Source: Chloroflexota bacterium (GTDB taxonomy: Bacteria > Chloroflexota > UBA6077 > JACCZL01). Taken from it: a stretch of DNA of 64,000 nucleotides. Below are positions 16,700 through 25,666 of this stretch, piece after piece. The notes beneath the pieces were generated by a model. The model ran no database searches and was not told the DNA's origin. It saw nothing but the letters and a program-made list of their open reading frames with translations. Made by a program: the position numbers and the translations under genes. The stretch covers positions 124,001 to 188,000 of the forward strand of contig JADLFM010000001.1 in NCBI GenBank assembly GCA_020845495.1. Reading direction: 5' to 3'. Positions within the stretch are counted from its first letter, which is position 1. Each line of letters begins with the position of its first letter.

Positions 16700-17296
16700 C
16701 TACGGCTCGACCAGTTCTCGGATCTTCTCGAAGGTCGATTGATTGACGAGCTTCGCTTCGCGCAACTGCTCGATGCGCGTGAACGGGCCATGCTTCTCGC
16801 GGTACGCGACGATGCGCTGCGCCGTGACCGGGCCGACGCCCGGTAACTGATCGAGCTCCGCGACGCTGGCCGTACTCAAACTGAGTCGGCCGGCCAAGGC
16901 GGCGTGTGGAGCCGCTCCCGGCGAAGCCGTCGCGTCGGGGATGCGATACACGACCAGTTGCTGACCGTCCGCGAGGCGTGCCGCCAGATTCAAGCGGCGC
17001 GCATCCGCCTTGTCGGTCAAGCCGCCAGCCGCCCGCACCGCGTCGTCGATTCTGGCCCCGAGCTTCAGGCTGTACACGCCGGGGTTGGTCACCTCGCCGC
17101 TGACGTGGACCACGATCTGATTCAGCGGCTGGGGCGATGCGGTGGGCCGGCTGGCGGCCTGCTGCACCACCACGGGAGGCGGGGCACGGCGGGGAAAGAC
17201 GAATGCAGCCGCCGACACGAGCGCCATACCGATCAGTCCGACGGCCAACCCAGGCCAGTTCCGGATCAGCCACCCCAGGATGGCGCCCCCGATCAC
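16700..17296 (-). CDS. comEA: ComEA-like DNA-binding protein with SLBB and helix-hairpin-helix domains (198 aa)
   Basis: One N-terminal membrane anchor (LAVGLIGMALVSAAAFVF), a Pro/Ala linker, an SLBB domain (VVHVSGEVTNPGVYSLKLGA) and a C-terminal double helix-hairpin-helix (LDQLPGVGPVTAQRIVAYRE, then FEKIRELVEP). This is the full ComEA layout: outward-facing, non-specific binding of double-stranded DNA that is handed to ComEC. I chose GTG 17296, with GGGAG seven bases upstream; the longer frame to 17632 adds a low-complexity Arg-rich stretch and lies upstream of the promoter. Confidence 0.92.
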   Translation of the reverse strand: MIGGAILGWLIRNWPGLAVGLIGMALVSAAAFVFPRRAPPPVVVQQAASRPTASPQPLNQIVVHVSGEVTNPGVYSLKLGARIDDAVRAAGGLTDKADARRLNLAARLADGQQLVVYRIPDATASPGAAPHAALAGRLSLSTASVAELDQLPGVGPVTAQRIVAYREKHGPFTRIEQLREAKLVNQSTFEKIRELVEP

Positions 17297-17388
17297 CGTC
17301 AATCTCCCGTACGATGCAACGACGCAACGTCCCGGGCAACAACGACAAGGAACGATCGCCTCATTGCCGATCCTCCCGGTGTAGTCGC

Positions 17389-17416
17389 ATTCTACTCGTC
17401 GGAGCGACAAACGCAA
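17389..17416 (-). promoter_or_regulatory. promoter of comEA
   Basis: On the minus strand: TTGCGT (17411-17416) and TAGAAT (17389-17394), 16 bases apart, leaving a leader of about 85 bases before GTG 17296. The rest of the 334-base divergent gap up to 17630 holds no gene that I can support. Confidence 0.45.
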
Positions 17417-17615
17417 GGTTTCGGGCAGCCTCTCAGCCGGAGCGGGCGTCCGCCACCTCGGAGAGCCGTGCCGGCGGCGCGGGGGTGTGGCGATGAAGCA
17501 AGCGTCGAGGCTCAGGGTGGCCGAGCGGCGCCGGCGGCGTGGAGGCCGTGGAGCGCAGCGCAACCGTTCCGCGTGGCGGAGCCTTCTGCTACAGGGAGCC
17601 GGGCCGGCCGCATGG

Positions 17616-17621
17616 TACACT
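17616..17621 (+). promoter_or_regulatory. -10 box of the plus-strand glycosyltransferase operon
   Basis: TACACT ends nine bases before ATG 17631, so transcription would start at or just before the start codon. No ribosome site fits, consistent with a leaderless message. No clear -35. Confidence 0.4.
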
Positions 17622-17630
17622 TCGCGCCGC

Positions 17631-18995
17631 ATGGCGACCCTGACACCTGACCACGCCGCACTACGCCCGGTCGTGTTCGTGGCCCGCGAGCCAGACGAGA
17701 CACTACGAACGTTCCTGCCCGTCGTCGACGTGCTCCGCGAGACCTATGGCGTACCCGGCCGTCTCCTCTTCCACCATACGCCCGGCACGTGGGCGAGGGA
17801 AGAGCTCGAGCGGCGGCATGTGCCCTTCGACGAAGTCGCGATTCCGCCGGGTCTGCCCGGCCCGCTTCAGCGCTTCGCGCGTGGGCCGGTCGGGAGAACT
17901 GTCGACGAGGTCGCCCGCTTCTGGCGCGCGCGACGCCTCGCGCGGCGCCTGCTGGCGCGCGTGCGCCCCTCGGCCGTCGTCGTCATCCAGGACACACTGT
18001 TGTTCGAACGGTTCCTCGTTCGCGAGGCAAATCGGCGTGGCCTGCCAACGCTCGTAGTGCAGTGGGCGTTCAGCTACCCCCAGGCGCTCTACGACCGCAT
18101 CCGGACCCATCAGCACGGCTCTCGACGCGATGAGGAGCAGCGCAGTCCGATCCGAAGACTGATCGGGCCGGTCACGCGCCGCGTCTATCGGGGCGCCCTG
18201 TCCGCGCTCGGCCTGTCGTTCGAGCTTGCCCCAAGCTACGGCGGGGGTGAGGCGCGCCTGTTCGCCGTGATGGGCGACGCATTTGGGGAGCAGTACGTAG
18301 CCCAGGGCGTGCGCGGCAAGCAGATCGTCGCCACCGGGCACCCGACCCATGATGCCGTGTTCCGCCGCGCTCAGGCGCTCGGCCCCGCCGACCGCCAGGC
18401 GATCCGCCAGCACTTTGGCATCGACGAGGCGTCGACGGTGGTACTGTACGCGACGCAGCCGGTGCTCTGGCGGCGCGTCATGACCGCCGAGGCGCTCGAA
18501 CGCAACGTCTGCGCGATGGCGGCCGCCGTCCACGCCGACCCATCCCGCAGGCTGGTCGTGAAGCTTCACCCTCGCGAACGCCTCGAGCAGTACGCCTTCT
18601 GCCAGAGGCTCGACCCGCCGGTGACGGTAATCCCACAGGCTGAGATGCCGGACCTGATCGCTGCTTGCGACCTGTTTGTGTCATCCTCGTCCTCGACGGT
18701 GCTGCTGGCGATGATGCTCGACCGGCCGATCGTCACCGTCAACTTTGATGACGTGCCCCATTTCGACGTCTTCGAGTCGATTGGTGGAACGCTCCACGTC
18801 CGGACCTATGAGGAATTCAGCCAGGCCGTGGAGCAGGCGCTTACGAGCCCCGCAGCCCGCGAGCGATTGGACCAGGCGCGCGCTCGCGTCCTCGCGCGGT
18901 ACACCCGCTTCGACGGGCAAGCCGCCGAGCGGATCGCGGCGCTCCTGGCCGACGCTCTCGCTGTGCACCGCCCCCTGGCCGAGGCGACCGCATGA
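17631..18995 (+). CDS. GT-B-fold glycosyltransferase, UDP-GlcNAc 2-epimerase/CDP-glycerol transferase-like (454 aa)
   Basis: First gene of a five-gene polysaccharide operon. The C-terminal half resembles the CDP-glycerol glycerophosphotransferase/UDP-GlcNAc epimerase group: GHPTHDAVF, VLYATQPVLWRR, KLHPRERLEQY and IAACDLFVSSSSSTVLLAMM, with an acidic position replaced by the serine run that binds the donor phosphates. It would add a sugar or polyol phosphate, or act as a capsule-type glycosyltransferase, at the cytoplasmic membrane face. The frame extends upstream to 17487, but the -10-like box at 17616 and the clean ATG favour 17631. Its stop overlaps the next start (ATGA). Donor unknown. 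Confidence 0.72.
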   Translation: MATLTPDHAALRPVVFVAREPDETLRTFLPVVDVLRETYGVPGRLLFHHTPGTWAREELERRHVPFDEVAIPPGLPGPLQRFARGPVGRTVDEVARFWRARRLARRLLARVRPSAVVVIQDTLLFERFLVREANRRGLPTLVVQWAFSYPQALYDRIRTHQHGSRRDEEQRSPIRRLIGPVTRRVYRGALSALGLSFELAPSYGGGEARLFAVMGDAFGEQYVAQGVRGKQIVATGHPTHDAVFRRAQALGPADRQAIRQHFGIDEASTVVLYATQPVLWRRVMTAEALERNVCAMAAAVHADPSRRLVVKLHPRERLEQYAFCQRLDPPVTVIPQAEMPDLIAACDLFVSSSSSTVLLAMMLDRPIVTVNFDDVPHFDVFESIGGTLHVRTYEEFSQAVEQALTSPAARERLDQARARVLARYTRFDGQAAERIAALLADALAVHRPLAEATA

Positions 18996-20134
18996 AGGCG
19001 CTCATCCTCTGCCAAAGCCTCGGCGTGGGCGGCGCCGAGGAAGTGATCCTCGGGCAAAGTACCCACCTGGGCGGGGAGGGCGTTGACGTCAACGTCGTGG
19101 CGCTCACTCGGCGCGGCCCGATCGCCGATGAGATCGCGGCGGCCGGCGTCCCGCTGCACGAGGTTCCCGGTGAGCCCGGCCCGCGCGATCCGCACGCGTT
19201 CTTGCGACTCGTCCGACTACTGCGGCGTGAGCAGCCAGACGTGGTCCACACCTATCTGATGACCGCCAACCTGTACGGGCGGCTCGCCGCGCTCATGGCC
19301 GGCGTGCCGGTGGTGATCGCGGCCGAGCAGAACGTCTACGCGCGCAAGCCGCGCAAGCATGCCCTGATGGAGCGAGCCCTCGCAGCCCGGACCTATCGGG
19401 TCGTCGCCTGCTGCCAGGCGGTCGGAGACTTCTACCGTCGACAGGTGGGGGTGCCCGCGCGCAAGATCGAGGTCATCTACAACGCCGTTCGATTTGGCAC
19501 CCTGCCAGATGAAGGTGACCGAGCGGCGGCACGAGCAGCGCTCGGGCTGCCGGCCGATGGACTGATACTCGGGACGCTCGGACGGCTGACCCAGCAGAAG
19601 GGGCATGCGGTCCTGCTGCGCGCGTTGACTGTTCTGCACCGCGACCTCCCCAGTACACACCTCTTTCTCGCCGGGCGTGGCCCGCTCCACGATGCGCTTC
19701 AGGCTGACGCTTCCAGGCTCGGCATCGCGGACCGAGTCCACCTGCTCGGGGTGCGACGCGACCGCGACAGGCTGTTCGCGGCAATGGATCTGTTCGTGCT
19801 GCCGTCGCGTTGGGAGGGGCTGTCGCTCGCACTCGTCGAGGCGATGGGGGCTGGCCGCCCGGTCGTCGCGACCACGGTCGGCGGCAATCCGGAGGTCGTC
19901 AGCCACGAGCGCACCGGACTGCTGGTCCCCCCAGACGACCCGGATGCGCTGGCCGAAGCGATCCGCCGCCTGGCGCGCGACGAGCAGGCGCGCCGCACCC
20001 TCGGACGGGCGGCCGCCGACGATGCACGCATCCGATTCGCCCTCGAACCGCACGTCGAGCAGATCGCCGCACTGTATCGGCGGGGCCTCACCGACCGAGG
20101 CCGGCTGCCCGTCATGACGGGAGCCGTGATGTGA
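18992..20134 (+). CDS. GT4-family glycosyltransferase (380 aa)
   Basis: A retaining GT-B enzyme. The N-terminal loop reads LGVGGAEEVILG; the C-terminal nucleotide-binding domain has GTLGRLTQQKGHAVLL, FLAGRGPL and the acidic EGLSLALVEAMGAGRPVV motif (E-x7-E). It transfers a sugar from a nucleotide donor to a lipid-linked acceptor at the cytoplasmic membrane. It overlaps the neighbours on both sides by four bases (ATGA and GTGA), showing tight translational coupling. The substrate is not readable. Confidence 0.88.
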   Translation: MKALILCQSLGVGGAEEVILGQSTHLGGEGVDVNVVALTRRGPIADEIAAAGVPLHEVPGEPGPRDPHAFLRLVRLLRREQPDVVHTYLMTANLYGRLAALMAGVPVVIAAEQNVYARKPRKHALMERALAARTYRVVACCQAVGDFYRRQVGVPARKIEVIYNAVRFGTLPDEGDRAAARAALGLPADGLILGTLGRLTQQKGHAVLLRALTVLHRDLPSTHLFLAGRGPLHDALQADASRLGIADRVHLLGVRRDRDRLFAAMDLFVLPSRWEGLSLALVEAMGAGRPVVATTVGGNPEVVSHERTGLLVPPDDPDALAEAIRRLARDEQARRTLGRAAADDARIRFALEPHVEQIAALYRRGLTDRGRLPVMTGAVM

Positions 20135-21300
20135 ACGGGCCACGGGTTACCCTGGTCAACTACACCTTGACGATGATGCGCGGCGGCGGTGAGACCCGCG
20201 ACCTTGCGTTCGCCACCCACCTCCAAGACCTTGGCTGTGACGTGACCATTGCCAGTGTCGACCCGGTGCTCGGCCGCATTCGCCACCCAATCGAGGGTTT
20301 CAAGACCCGCCTGCTGCGCGCGCCCTACTTTCGCGATCTGGTGTATCGGTTGATGGTGCTGCCGAAGACGGGGCGGCTCGCGACGTTCCTGCTGAACCAG
20401 GACGTGCGGCGCTTCAGCCAGCGCGTCGTAGACCTCGTGGCCGACCCCGCTTACCCCATCGACATTCTCCAGGCTGCCGGGCTCTACCCGGTCGTCGAGG
20501 TGAAGCGACGACGGTCCGTGTCGGTCGTGATCCGCAATCAGGGTGGCCTGCCCGCGCGCTGGCTGCGGCCGTACGTGCCGCGCGCCGACGCAATCGTCGG
20601 CGACGGCTGGGATGCCGAGAACTTCGAACTGGCGCTTGGGCGCCCGCTCGTCGACATCCCGGGCGGCGTCGATGCGGCGCTGTTCCGGCCGGTCGAGCCA
20701 GATGAGGAGGTGTCCGCCCGGCTGGCGGGGCGCGACATCCTGCTGTATGTAGGGCGACTCGTGCCCCTGAAGAACCTGCCGTTGCTCGTCTCAGCCTTTG
20801 CGATCGTCAAGAAGGCTCGGCCGACAGCCGCGCTCGTCATCGTCGGCGAGGGGGCGTTGGAGCAGCCGGTACGCGAGCAGGTCAGCCGCCTGGGACTGGC
20901 GACGGACGTGACATTCCTCGGTCATCAGCCCCAGGGGCGCCTGCCGGCCCTCTACGCCGCGGCCGATATTGTCCTGCTCTCATCCTCGTTCGACAACTCC
21001 CCGAACTGCATCCTCGAAGCAAACGCCTGCGCGCGGCCGGTCGTCGCTACTCGGGTCGGCGGCGTGCCCCGCTACGTGACGGACGGCGAGAACGGGCTGC
21101 TGGCGAATGGGGCCGACGCGACTGGTTTCGCCGAAGCGGTCACGAGCCTGCTTCGTGACGCGGGTGCTCGCCGCCAGATGGGCGAGGCTGGTCGACGGCG
21201 CGTGCTCGCACGGCACTCCTGGCGTACGAGCGCTGAAAAGCTCCTGGCGCTCTATGAATCGCTCCTGGCGAGACACGCCGTGCCCACTGGGGTAGACTGA
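20131..21300 (+). CDS. GT4-family glycosyltransferase (389 aa)
   Basis: Start GTG 20131 overlaps the previous TGA. The N-terminus TLTMMRGGGETRDLAFATHL is the acceptor-side glycine loop; the donor side has LYVGRLVPLKNLPLLVSAF, ALVIVGEGALEQ and DNSPNCILEANACARPVVA, where the usual first Glu of E-x7-E is Asp. A long frame from 19810 is a shadow of the preceding gene. Third gene of the operon. It is about the normal length for the family. Confidence 0.86.
   Translation: MNGPRVTLVNYTLTMMRGGGETRDLAFATHLQDLGCDVTIASVDPVLGRIRHPIEGFKTRLLRAPYFRDLVYRLMVLPKTGRLATFLLNQDVRRFSQRVVDLVADPAYPIDILQAAGLYPVVEVKRRRSVSVVIRNQGGLPARWLRPYVPRADAIVGDGWDAENFELALGRPLVDIPGGVDAALFRPVEPDEEVSARLAGRDILLYVGRLVPLKNLPLLVSAFAIVKKARPTAALVIVGEGALEQPVREQVSRLGLATDVTFLGHQPQGRLPALYAAADIVLLSSSFDNSPNCILEANACARPVVATRVGGVPRYVTDGENGLLANGADATGFAEAVTSLLRDAGARRQMGEAGRRRVLARHSWRTSAEKLLALYESLLARHAVPTGVD
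21270..21298 (+). promoter_or_regulatory. internal promoter candidate before the fourth operon gene
   Basis: GAGACA (21270-21275) and TAGACT (21293-21298), 17 bases apart, inside the end of the preceding gene. The next ATG begins 11 bases after the -10 box, so the transcript would be nearly leaderless. It could let the last two genes be expressed separately. Confidence 0.35.
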
Positions 21301-21308
21301 AGCCGCCG

Positions 21309-22538
21309 ATGCGCCTAGCAATTGTCTACCACCGGCCCTACTACCGTGACCCTGACGGTGGGCTCTGGGAAGCTGAGGGCTCCTTCTCCCGCTACGTCGA
21401 ATCGATGGCGCGCTTCGTCGACGAGGTCGTGCTGATCTGCCCGCATCGACCGGCGCCCTTTGGCGGCGACGCCTACCGGCTGCGAGCCGAGAACGTCGTG
21501 CTCGCGCCGCTGCCGTTCTACGACCGACTCCCTCTCTTCTACCGCGCCTTACCACGCGCGCTCGCCGTGCTGTGGCGCACGTTGCCCACCTGCGATCTGG
21601 TCAATCTCCGCATCCCAACGCCGCTCGGAGTGTATGCCTACGTCGTGGCGAAGCTGCTCCGGAAGCAGCTCTTTCTCGTGGTAGTGGGGGACCTGGCCGG
21701 CGTGGCTACGTCGGTGCGGCCGACAAACCTGAAGCGAGTGGCGTACCGCGCGTACCTGGCCGTCGAGGAGTGGCTGCAAACGCGAATGGTCGCCGGTGCG
21801 CCATCGTTCGTCAACGGGCAGGCGCTCTACCAGAAATACGCCCACCCGGGCCGCAAAGTGCTCCTCACCACGACTTCGACCATCTCGGATGCTGATGTCG
21901 TCGAGCGCGCTGACGTGGGGATCGACGCGCCGGAGCACGGTCCGATCCGGCTGCTCTGCGTCAGCCGGATCGATCCCCGCAAGGGGCTGCGCTACCTGCC
22001 ATCGATGCTGTCGACGCTCGTCCGTGACGGTCACAATGTACGCCTCTCGATCGTCGGGCCAGTGGTCGGGACGCTCGGACGTGAGGAGCAGGAGCGCGTA
22101 CTGGCATCGGCCAGGGCGGCGGGCATCGTGGGCCGCATCGACTTCCTCGGCACTCGGACGTTTCCCCAGGTGCTGGCACTGTGCCGCGAGCACGATCTGT
22201 TCGTCTTGCCGACGCTGCCCGGCGAGGGGGTACCGCGCGTGCTTCTGGAAGCGATGGCGTCGGGCTTGCCGGTCGTGGTCTCGGATGTGGCCGGTGTGCC
22301 GACGCTGGTCCAGGACGAAGTCAATGGCTTGCTGGTCCCGCCAGCCGATCCAGGCTCCCTCGCAGCGGCCGTCGAACGGCTGATTCGGGACGGCGCCCTA
22401 CGGCGCTCACTCATCGCCACCGGCCTGCGCGTCGCCCGCGCCCACACCGCCGACTCGCACGCCCGCAAGATCGCGCTGGGCCTGGTCAAGCTCGCCGGCA
22501 TCCAACTTCGGCGCGACGGCACCAGCGTCACGTCATGA
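21309..22538 (+). CDS. GT4-family glycosyltransferase (409 aa)
   Basis: MRLAIVYHRPYYRDPDGGLW begins the acceptor domain. The donor domain has LCVSRIDPRKGLRYLPSML, LSIVGPVVG and EGVPRVLLEAMASGLPVVVS (E-x7-E). The region between residues 110 and 160 contains a hydrophobic patch (KLLRKQLFLVVVGDLAG) that may touch the membrane. No ribosome site is visible eight bases after the previous stop, which agrees with the internal promoter noted just before. The stop overlaps the next ATG (ATGA). Confidence 0.86.
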   Translation: MRLAIVYHRPYYRDPDGGLWEAEGSFSRYVESMARFVDEVVLICPHRPAPFGGDAYRLRAENVVLAPLPFYDRLPLFYRALPRALAVLWRTLPTCDLVNLRIPTPLGVYAYVVAKLLRKQLFLVVVGDLAGVATSVRPTNLKRVAYRAYLAVEEWLQTRMVAGAPSFVNGQALYQKYAHPGRKVLLTTTSTISDADVVERADVGIDAPEHGPIRLLCVSRIDPRKGLRYLPSMLSTLVRDGHNVRLSIVGPVVGTLGREEQERVLASARAAGIVGRIDFLGTRTFPQVLALCREHDLFVLPTLPGEGVPRVLLEAMASGLPVVVSDVAGVPTLVQDEVNGLLVPPADPGSLAAAVERLIRDGALRRSLIATGLRVARAHTADSHARKIALGLVKLAGIQLRRDGTSVTS

Positions 22539-23824
22539 CAGGGTCAGTGGAGCCATTGCCGCCGCCCTCCATGCCCGGCCGCGGTACGAGGCAGCGCACG
22601 GGCGCGAGCGAGAACCGTGGCCGTGCGCGAGGCACACGCCCTCGACGGAGGCCCTGGGCGAGTCAGAGATGCGGCCAGGAGGCGAGTCGGGAGCCGGACT
22701 CCGAATCGAGCGGATCGGGTCTCTGTGCGTCGCCGCCGATCCGAGTGGCAATTCCGTTGGCGGGCTTCAACTTATCCGGCGGCGTCAAGTCGCTCGTGGG
22801 CGTAGCCAACGGCCTCGCCGAGCGCGGGCACCACGTTCGCATCCTCGTCCCTGACTACGCGGCCACTCCGCCAATCCCGCTCCACCCGGGCGTCCGGGTG
22901 CGCGTTCTGGCGAGTGGTCCGCACTGGCTGCCTGCTCCCGCCCGCAAGGTCGTTCACCTCCTACGGCTCGGCACGACGGCGACGGCCGGCGCGGACGTCT
23001 GCCTTGCCAACTACTTCACCACGGCGTACACGGCGCTCGCATCAAAGCTCGTGCGGGGCGACGCTGCCGCGCTCGCCTACAACGTGCGCGGCTACGAGCC
23101 GATGAGCCATGGTCTCCTCGCCGATGCCAGCCTGCCGACGCGCCTCGTGCGGGCTGGGCTGGCCTGGGCCAGCTATCGCCTGCCGCTTCGGAAGATCGTG
23201 ACGACCGGCTGGCTGCGCGAGCAGGTCCGTGACCGGCACGCGTACGTCGTCGGGCATGGCATCGACCTGACGGTCTTCACGCTACCGCCTGACCGATCGG
23301 CCAGAGGTCGCCTCCGGATCGGCACCATCGGCCGCGCCGGCGCCGCCAAAGGCTACCCCGACTTCCTGCGCGCGCTCGAACGCCTGCCGGCGAGCCTGCC
23401 AATCGAGATCGTGGTCGCCGCGCCGGACCCAGTGCCCCTACCGGCGCGCTTCCCTGTCACGGTCGAGCATCCATCGCCCGGGCACGAGATGGCGGCCTAC
23501 TACGGCCGCTGCGATGTCTTTGTGTTCTCGTCGCGCGGGGAGGGGTTCGGACTGCCGGCCCTCGAAGCCATGGCCTGTGGCTGTGCCGTGGTTACCACCG
23601 ATAGCGGCGGAGTTCGCGCCTTCTCGAAACCCGACAAGAACTGCCTGATGGTCCCTCTCGCCGACCCGGCTGCGCTGGCCACGGCCGTCGAGCGTGCGGT
23701 CACGAACGGCGCCCTGCGCGCGCGAATCGCCCGAGCCGGCGTCGAGACGGCGCAGGCGTTCGGCCAGGACATCGTGTTGGAGCGCTTCTGCACCTACCTG
23801 GAGCGCCTGGCCGCCCAGCGGTGA
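22535..23824 (+). CDS. GT4-family glycosyltransferase, last gene of the operon (429 aa)
   Basis: The recognisable fold begins near residue 71 (IRVAIPLAGFNLSGGVKSLV) and runs to the end, with RIGTIGRAGAAKGYPDFLRA and EGFGLPALEAMACGCAVVTT (E-x7-E). The first ~70 residues from ATG 22535 are Arg/Pro/Gly-rich and unlike the family. ATG 22535 is preferred because it overlaps the previous stop as in the rest of the operon; a GTG at 22747 would give the compact enzyme but has no ribosome site. It ends 14 bases before the convergent GNAT gene, so the two arms of the locus meet here. Confidence 0.8.
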   Translation: MTGSVEPLPPPSMPGRGTRQRTGASENRGRARGTRPRRRPWASQRCGQEASREPDSESSGSGLCASPPIRVAIPLAGFNLSGGVKSLVGVANGLAERGHHVRILVPDYAATPPIPLHPGVRVRVLASGPHWLPAPARKVVHLLRLGTTATAGADVCLANYFTTAYTALASKLVRGDAAALAYNVRGYEPMSHGLLADASLPTRLVRAGLAWASYRLPLRKIVTTGWLREQVRDRHAYVVGHGIDLTVFTLPPDRSARGRLRIGTIGRAGAAKGYPDFLRALERLPASLPIEIVVAAPDPVPLPARFPVTVEHPSPGHEMAAYYGRCDVFVFSSRGEGFGLPALEAMACGCAVVTTDSGGVRAFSKPDKNCLMVPLADPAALATAVERAVTNGALRARIARAGVETAQAFGQDIVLERFCTYLERLAAQR

Positions 23825-23838
23825 AGGAGACACGCCCT

Positions 23839-24315
23839 TCAGGCGTCCAGGATCACCCGCATCTCGTTCGTGGGCCGGAAGCCGTAGCGTTCGTAGACGT
23901 GGCGGCCCTGCTCCGATGCATGGAGCGCCAGTCGGCGGACGCCCCGTTCGCGGCACCAGTCAATCATGGTATCGAGCAGCCGGCTCGCCAGCCCGCGTCG
24001 CCGGTGGTCGAGATTGGTCCAGACGTTCAGGATGTACGCTTCGGGCGCGGCCTCGACGAGACCAGGGCGGGGTAACTGCTCCCGAAGCTGGATGCCACCC
24101 CCCGCGACGATCTGACCTCGATAGTCAATCACCCACGCCACGAACGCTCCGCGGCCGAGAGCATCGGCGATCGCACGGGCGGTCACCACCTCGAAGGCGT
24201 CCCCCGGTAGGTCAAACTCGAGCCCCATCGACTCGAACATCCAGCGGCGATGGCGCGCGAGCACCAGCGCATCGGCGGGCACGGCCAGCCGCACGGCGTA
24301 CGGATCGGCGCTCAC
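23839..24315 (-). CDS. GNAT-family N-acetyltransferase (158 aa)
   Basis: ADPYAVRLAVPADALVLARH is the first GNAT strand and helix; YILNVWTNLDHRRRGLASRL is strand four with the acetyl-CoA loop; RLALHASEQGRHVYERYGF is the closing motif. GTG 24315 has GGAG five bases upstream; the frame from 24354 lacks one. Last gene of the minus-strand polysaccharide arm. A function in acetylating a sugar amine would fit the neighbours, but the fold also serves many other roles, and it may simply be next door. Confidence 0.8.
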   Translation of the reverse strand: MSADPYAVRLAVPADALVLARHRRWMFESMGLEFDLPGDAFEVVTARAIADALGRGAFVAWVIDYRGQIVAGGGIQLREQLPRPGLVEAAPEAYILNVWTNLDHRRRGLASRLLDTMIDWCRERGVRRLALHASEQGRHVYERYGFRPTNEMRVILDA

Positions 24316-24381
24316 AGGAGCTCCGCTCCCCAAAGACCGTGAGGCGAAGCGCAAAGGGTGCTCGTCACCGGCTCACTCCAT

Positions 24382-25497
24382 TCACGCCACCGGGGTCGCG
24401 AAGCTCCGGCCTCGGCTGGTGTCAGCGGTCCACAGGAGCGTTTCGAGGAAGCGGGGCGCGTGGGTCGTCAACGAGTACTTCTCCTCGACCGTCTGGCGGC
24501 CAGCATCGCCAATCCTGCGGCGCAGCGCCGGGTCTTCGACCAGCATCGAGAGCTTGCCGATCCACTCCTCGGTGGTCGTCGCGAGCAGCCCGTTCGCGCC
24601 GTCCTCGACGATGTCGGTCGTGATGCCGACCGGCGAGCAGACCGGAGGGACGCCACAGCTCATGTAGAGGAGCGCCTTGAAGCCGCACTTGCCGCGCGTC
24701 CACTCAGTGTCCGGCATCGGCATGATCCCGATGTCGAAACCGTGCAGATCCTCGAGCTCGCGCTCCAGGCTCCAGCGTCGGACGGTCAGGTTCGGAGAGA
24801 CCGGCGGCACGTAGCTCCCGCCAATCGCCCGGATCTCGACCTCGGGGTAGCGGCGGGTGATCTCGGTCAACGCCTCCCCGACCATCTTGAGATACGGCGC
24901 CGTGGTGTTGCTGCCGCTCCAGCCGATCACCACCCGCTTGCCGGGATCGGCCGAGCGGTCACGCCGCGGCGCGAAGTGGTCGGTGTCGACCGGCGTCGGA
25001 ATGACAACGATGTTGCGGTTGTAGGCTGAGGCGTAGGCCTTCAGGTTCTCGTTGCCGGCGATAACCGTCGTCGACAAGTTGACGATCCGCGCCGTCTTGC
25101 TCGGCCGCTTCAACAGCCCGACCGTCCGGCTCGTGACGCCGGAGTTGAGCAGGTAGATGGCATCGTCAAAGTCGAAGATCATCGGCGGACCGGCGACCGC
25201 CAGTTTCTCCTCGATGAACGGTCCGCCGACCGGGAACGCTTCGCGGTGCACGAAGACCAGATCGACCTGAGAAGCGCGTCGAATGTCGAAGAAGCGGCTC
25301 ATCGTGCTGAAGCCGAGCGATGCCACCTTGCGGACCATGCTACCCGGCGCGTAGCGAATGTTGTAGAGGTCGCTCGACATGAACGGCCGCAGGATCGGCT
25401 CAACACCATGCCTCTCGAGGTACGGAAAGTACTGCTCGACGCGCAGGCGATTCGACGGCGCTTCGGTCGGGTAGGGGACGATGAACAGGGTCTTCAC
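24382..25497 (-). CDS. GT4-like glycosyltransferase with variant donor motif (371 aa)
   Basis: TLFIVPYPTEAPSNRLRVEQ opens the protein; the donor domain has KRVVIGWSGSNTTAPYLKMV and IGIMPMPDTEWTRGKCGFKA followed by LLYMSCGVPPVCS. The GKCGFK..LYMSCG segment replaces the usual E-x7-E, as in a subgroup that reads K-x-x-x-K before the alanine-rich helix. A 169-base gap separates it from the epimerase gene upstream, so it may have its own start of transcription. GTG start; the ribosome site is weak (AAAGAG). Confidence 0.82.
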   Translation of the reverse strand: MKTLFIVPYPTEAPSNRLRVEQYFPYLERHGVEPILRPFMSSDLYNIRYAPGSMVRKVASLGFSTMSRFFDIRRASQVDLVFVHREAFPVGGPFIEEKLAVAGPPMIFDFDDAIYLLNSGVTSRTVGLLKRPSKTARIVNLSTTVIAGNENLKAYASAYNRNIVVIPTPVDTDHFAPRRDRSADPGKRVVIGWSGSNTTAPYLKMVGEALTEITRRYPEVEIRAIGGSYVPPVSPNLTVRRWSLERELEDLHGFDIGIMPMPDTEWTRGKCGFKALLYMSCGVPPVCSPVGITTDIVEDGANGLLATTTEEWIGKLSMLVEDPALRRRIGDAGRQTVEEKYSLTTHAPRFLETLLWTADTSRGRSFATPVA

Positions 25498-25666
25498 AGT
25501 CGCTCTTTTTCACGAATGGTCGAGGCAGAATGAGCCACCGACGCTCCTGGTGAGATGGACGGGAGGATAGCCGTCCAGTGTGCTGGTGGGACGACCGAGG
25601 GAACGGCTATCGAGGTTGCTGACGAGATGGCCGCATCGGTCCGTCGAGGATGCAGCATCGGCTGGC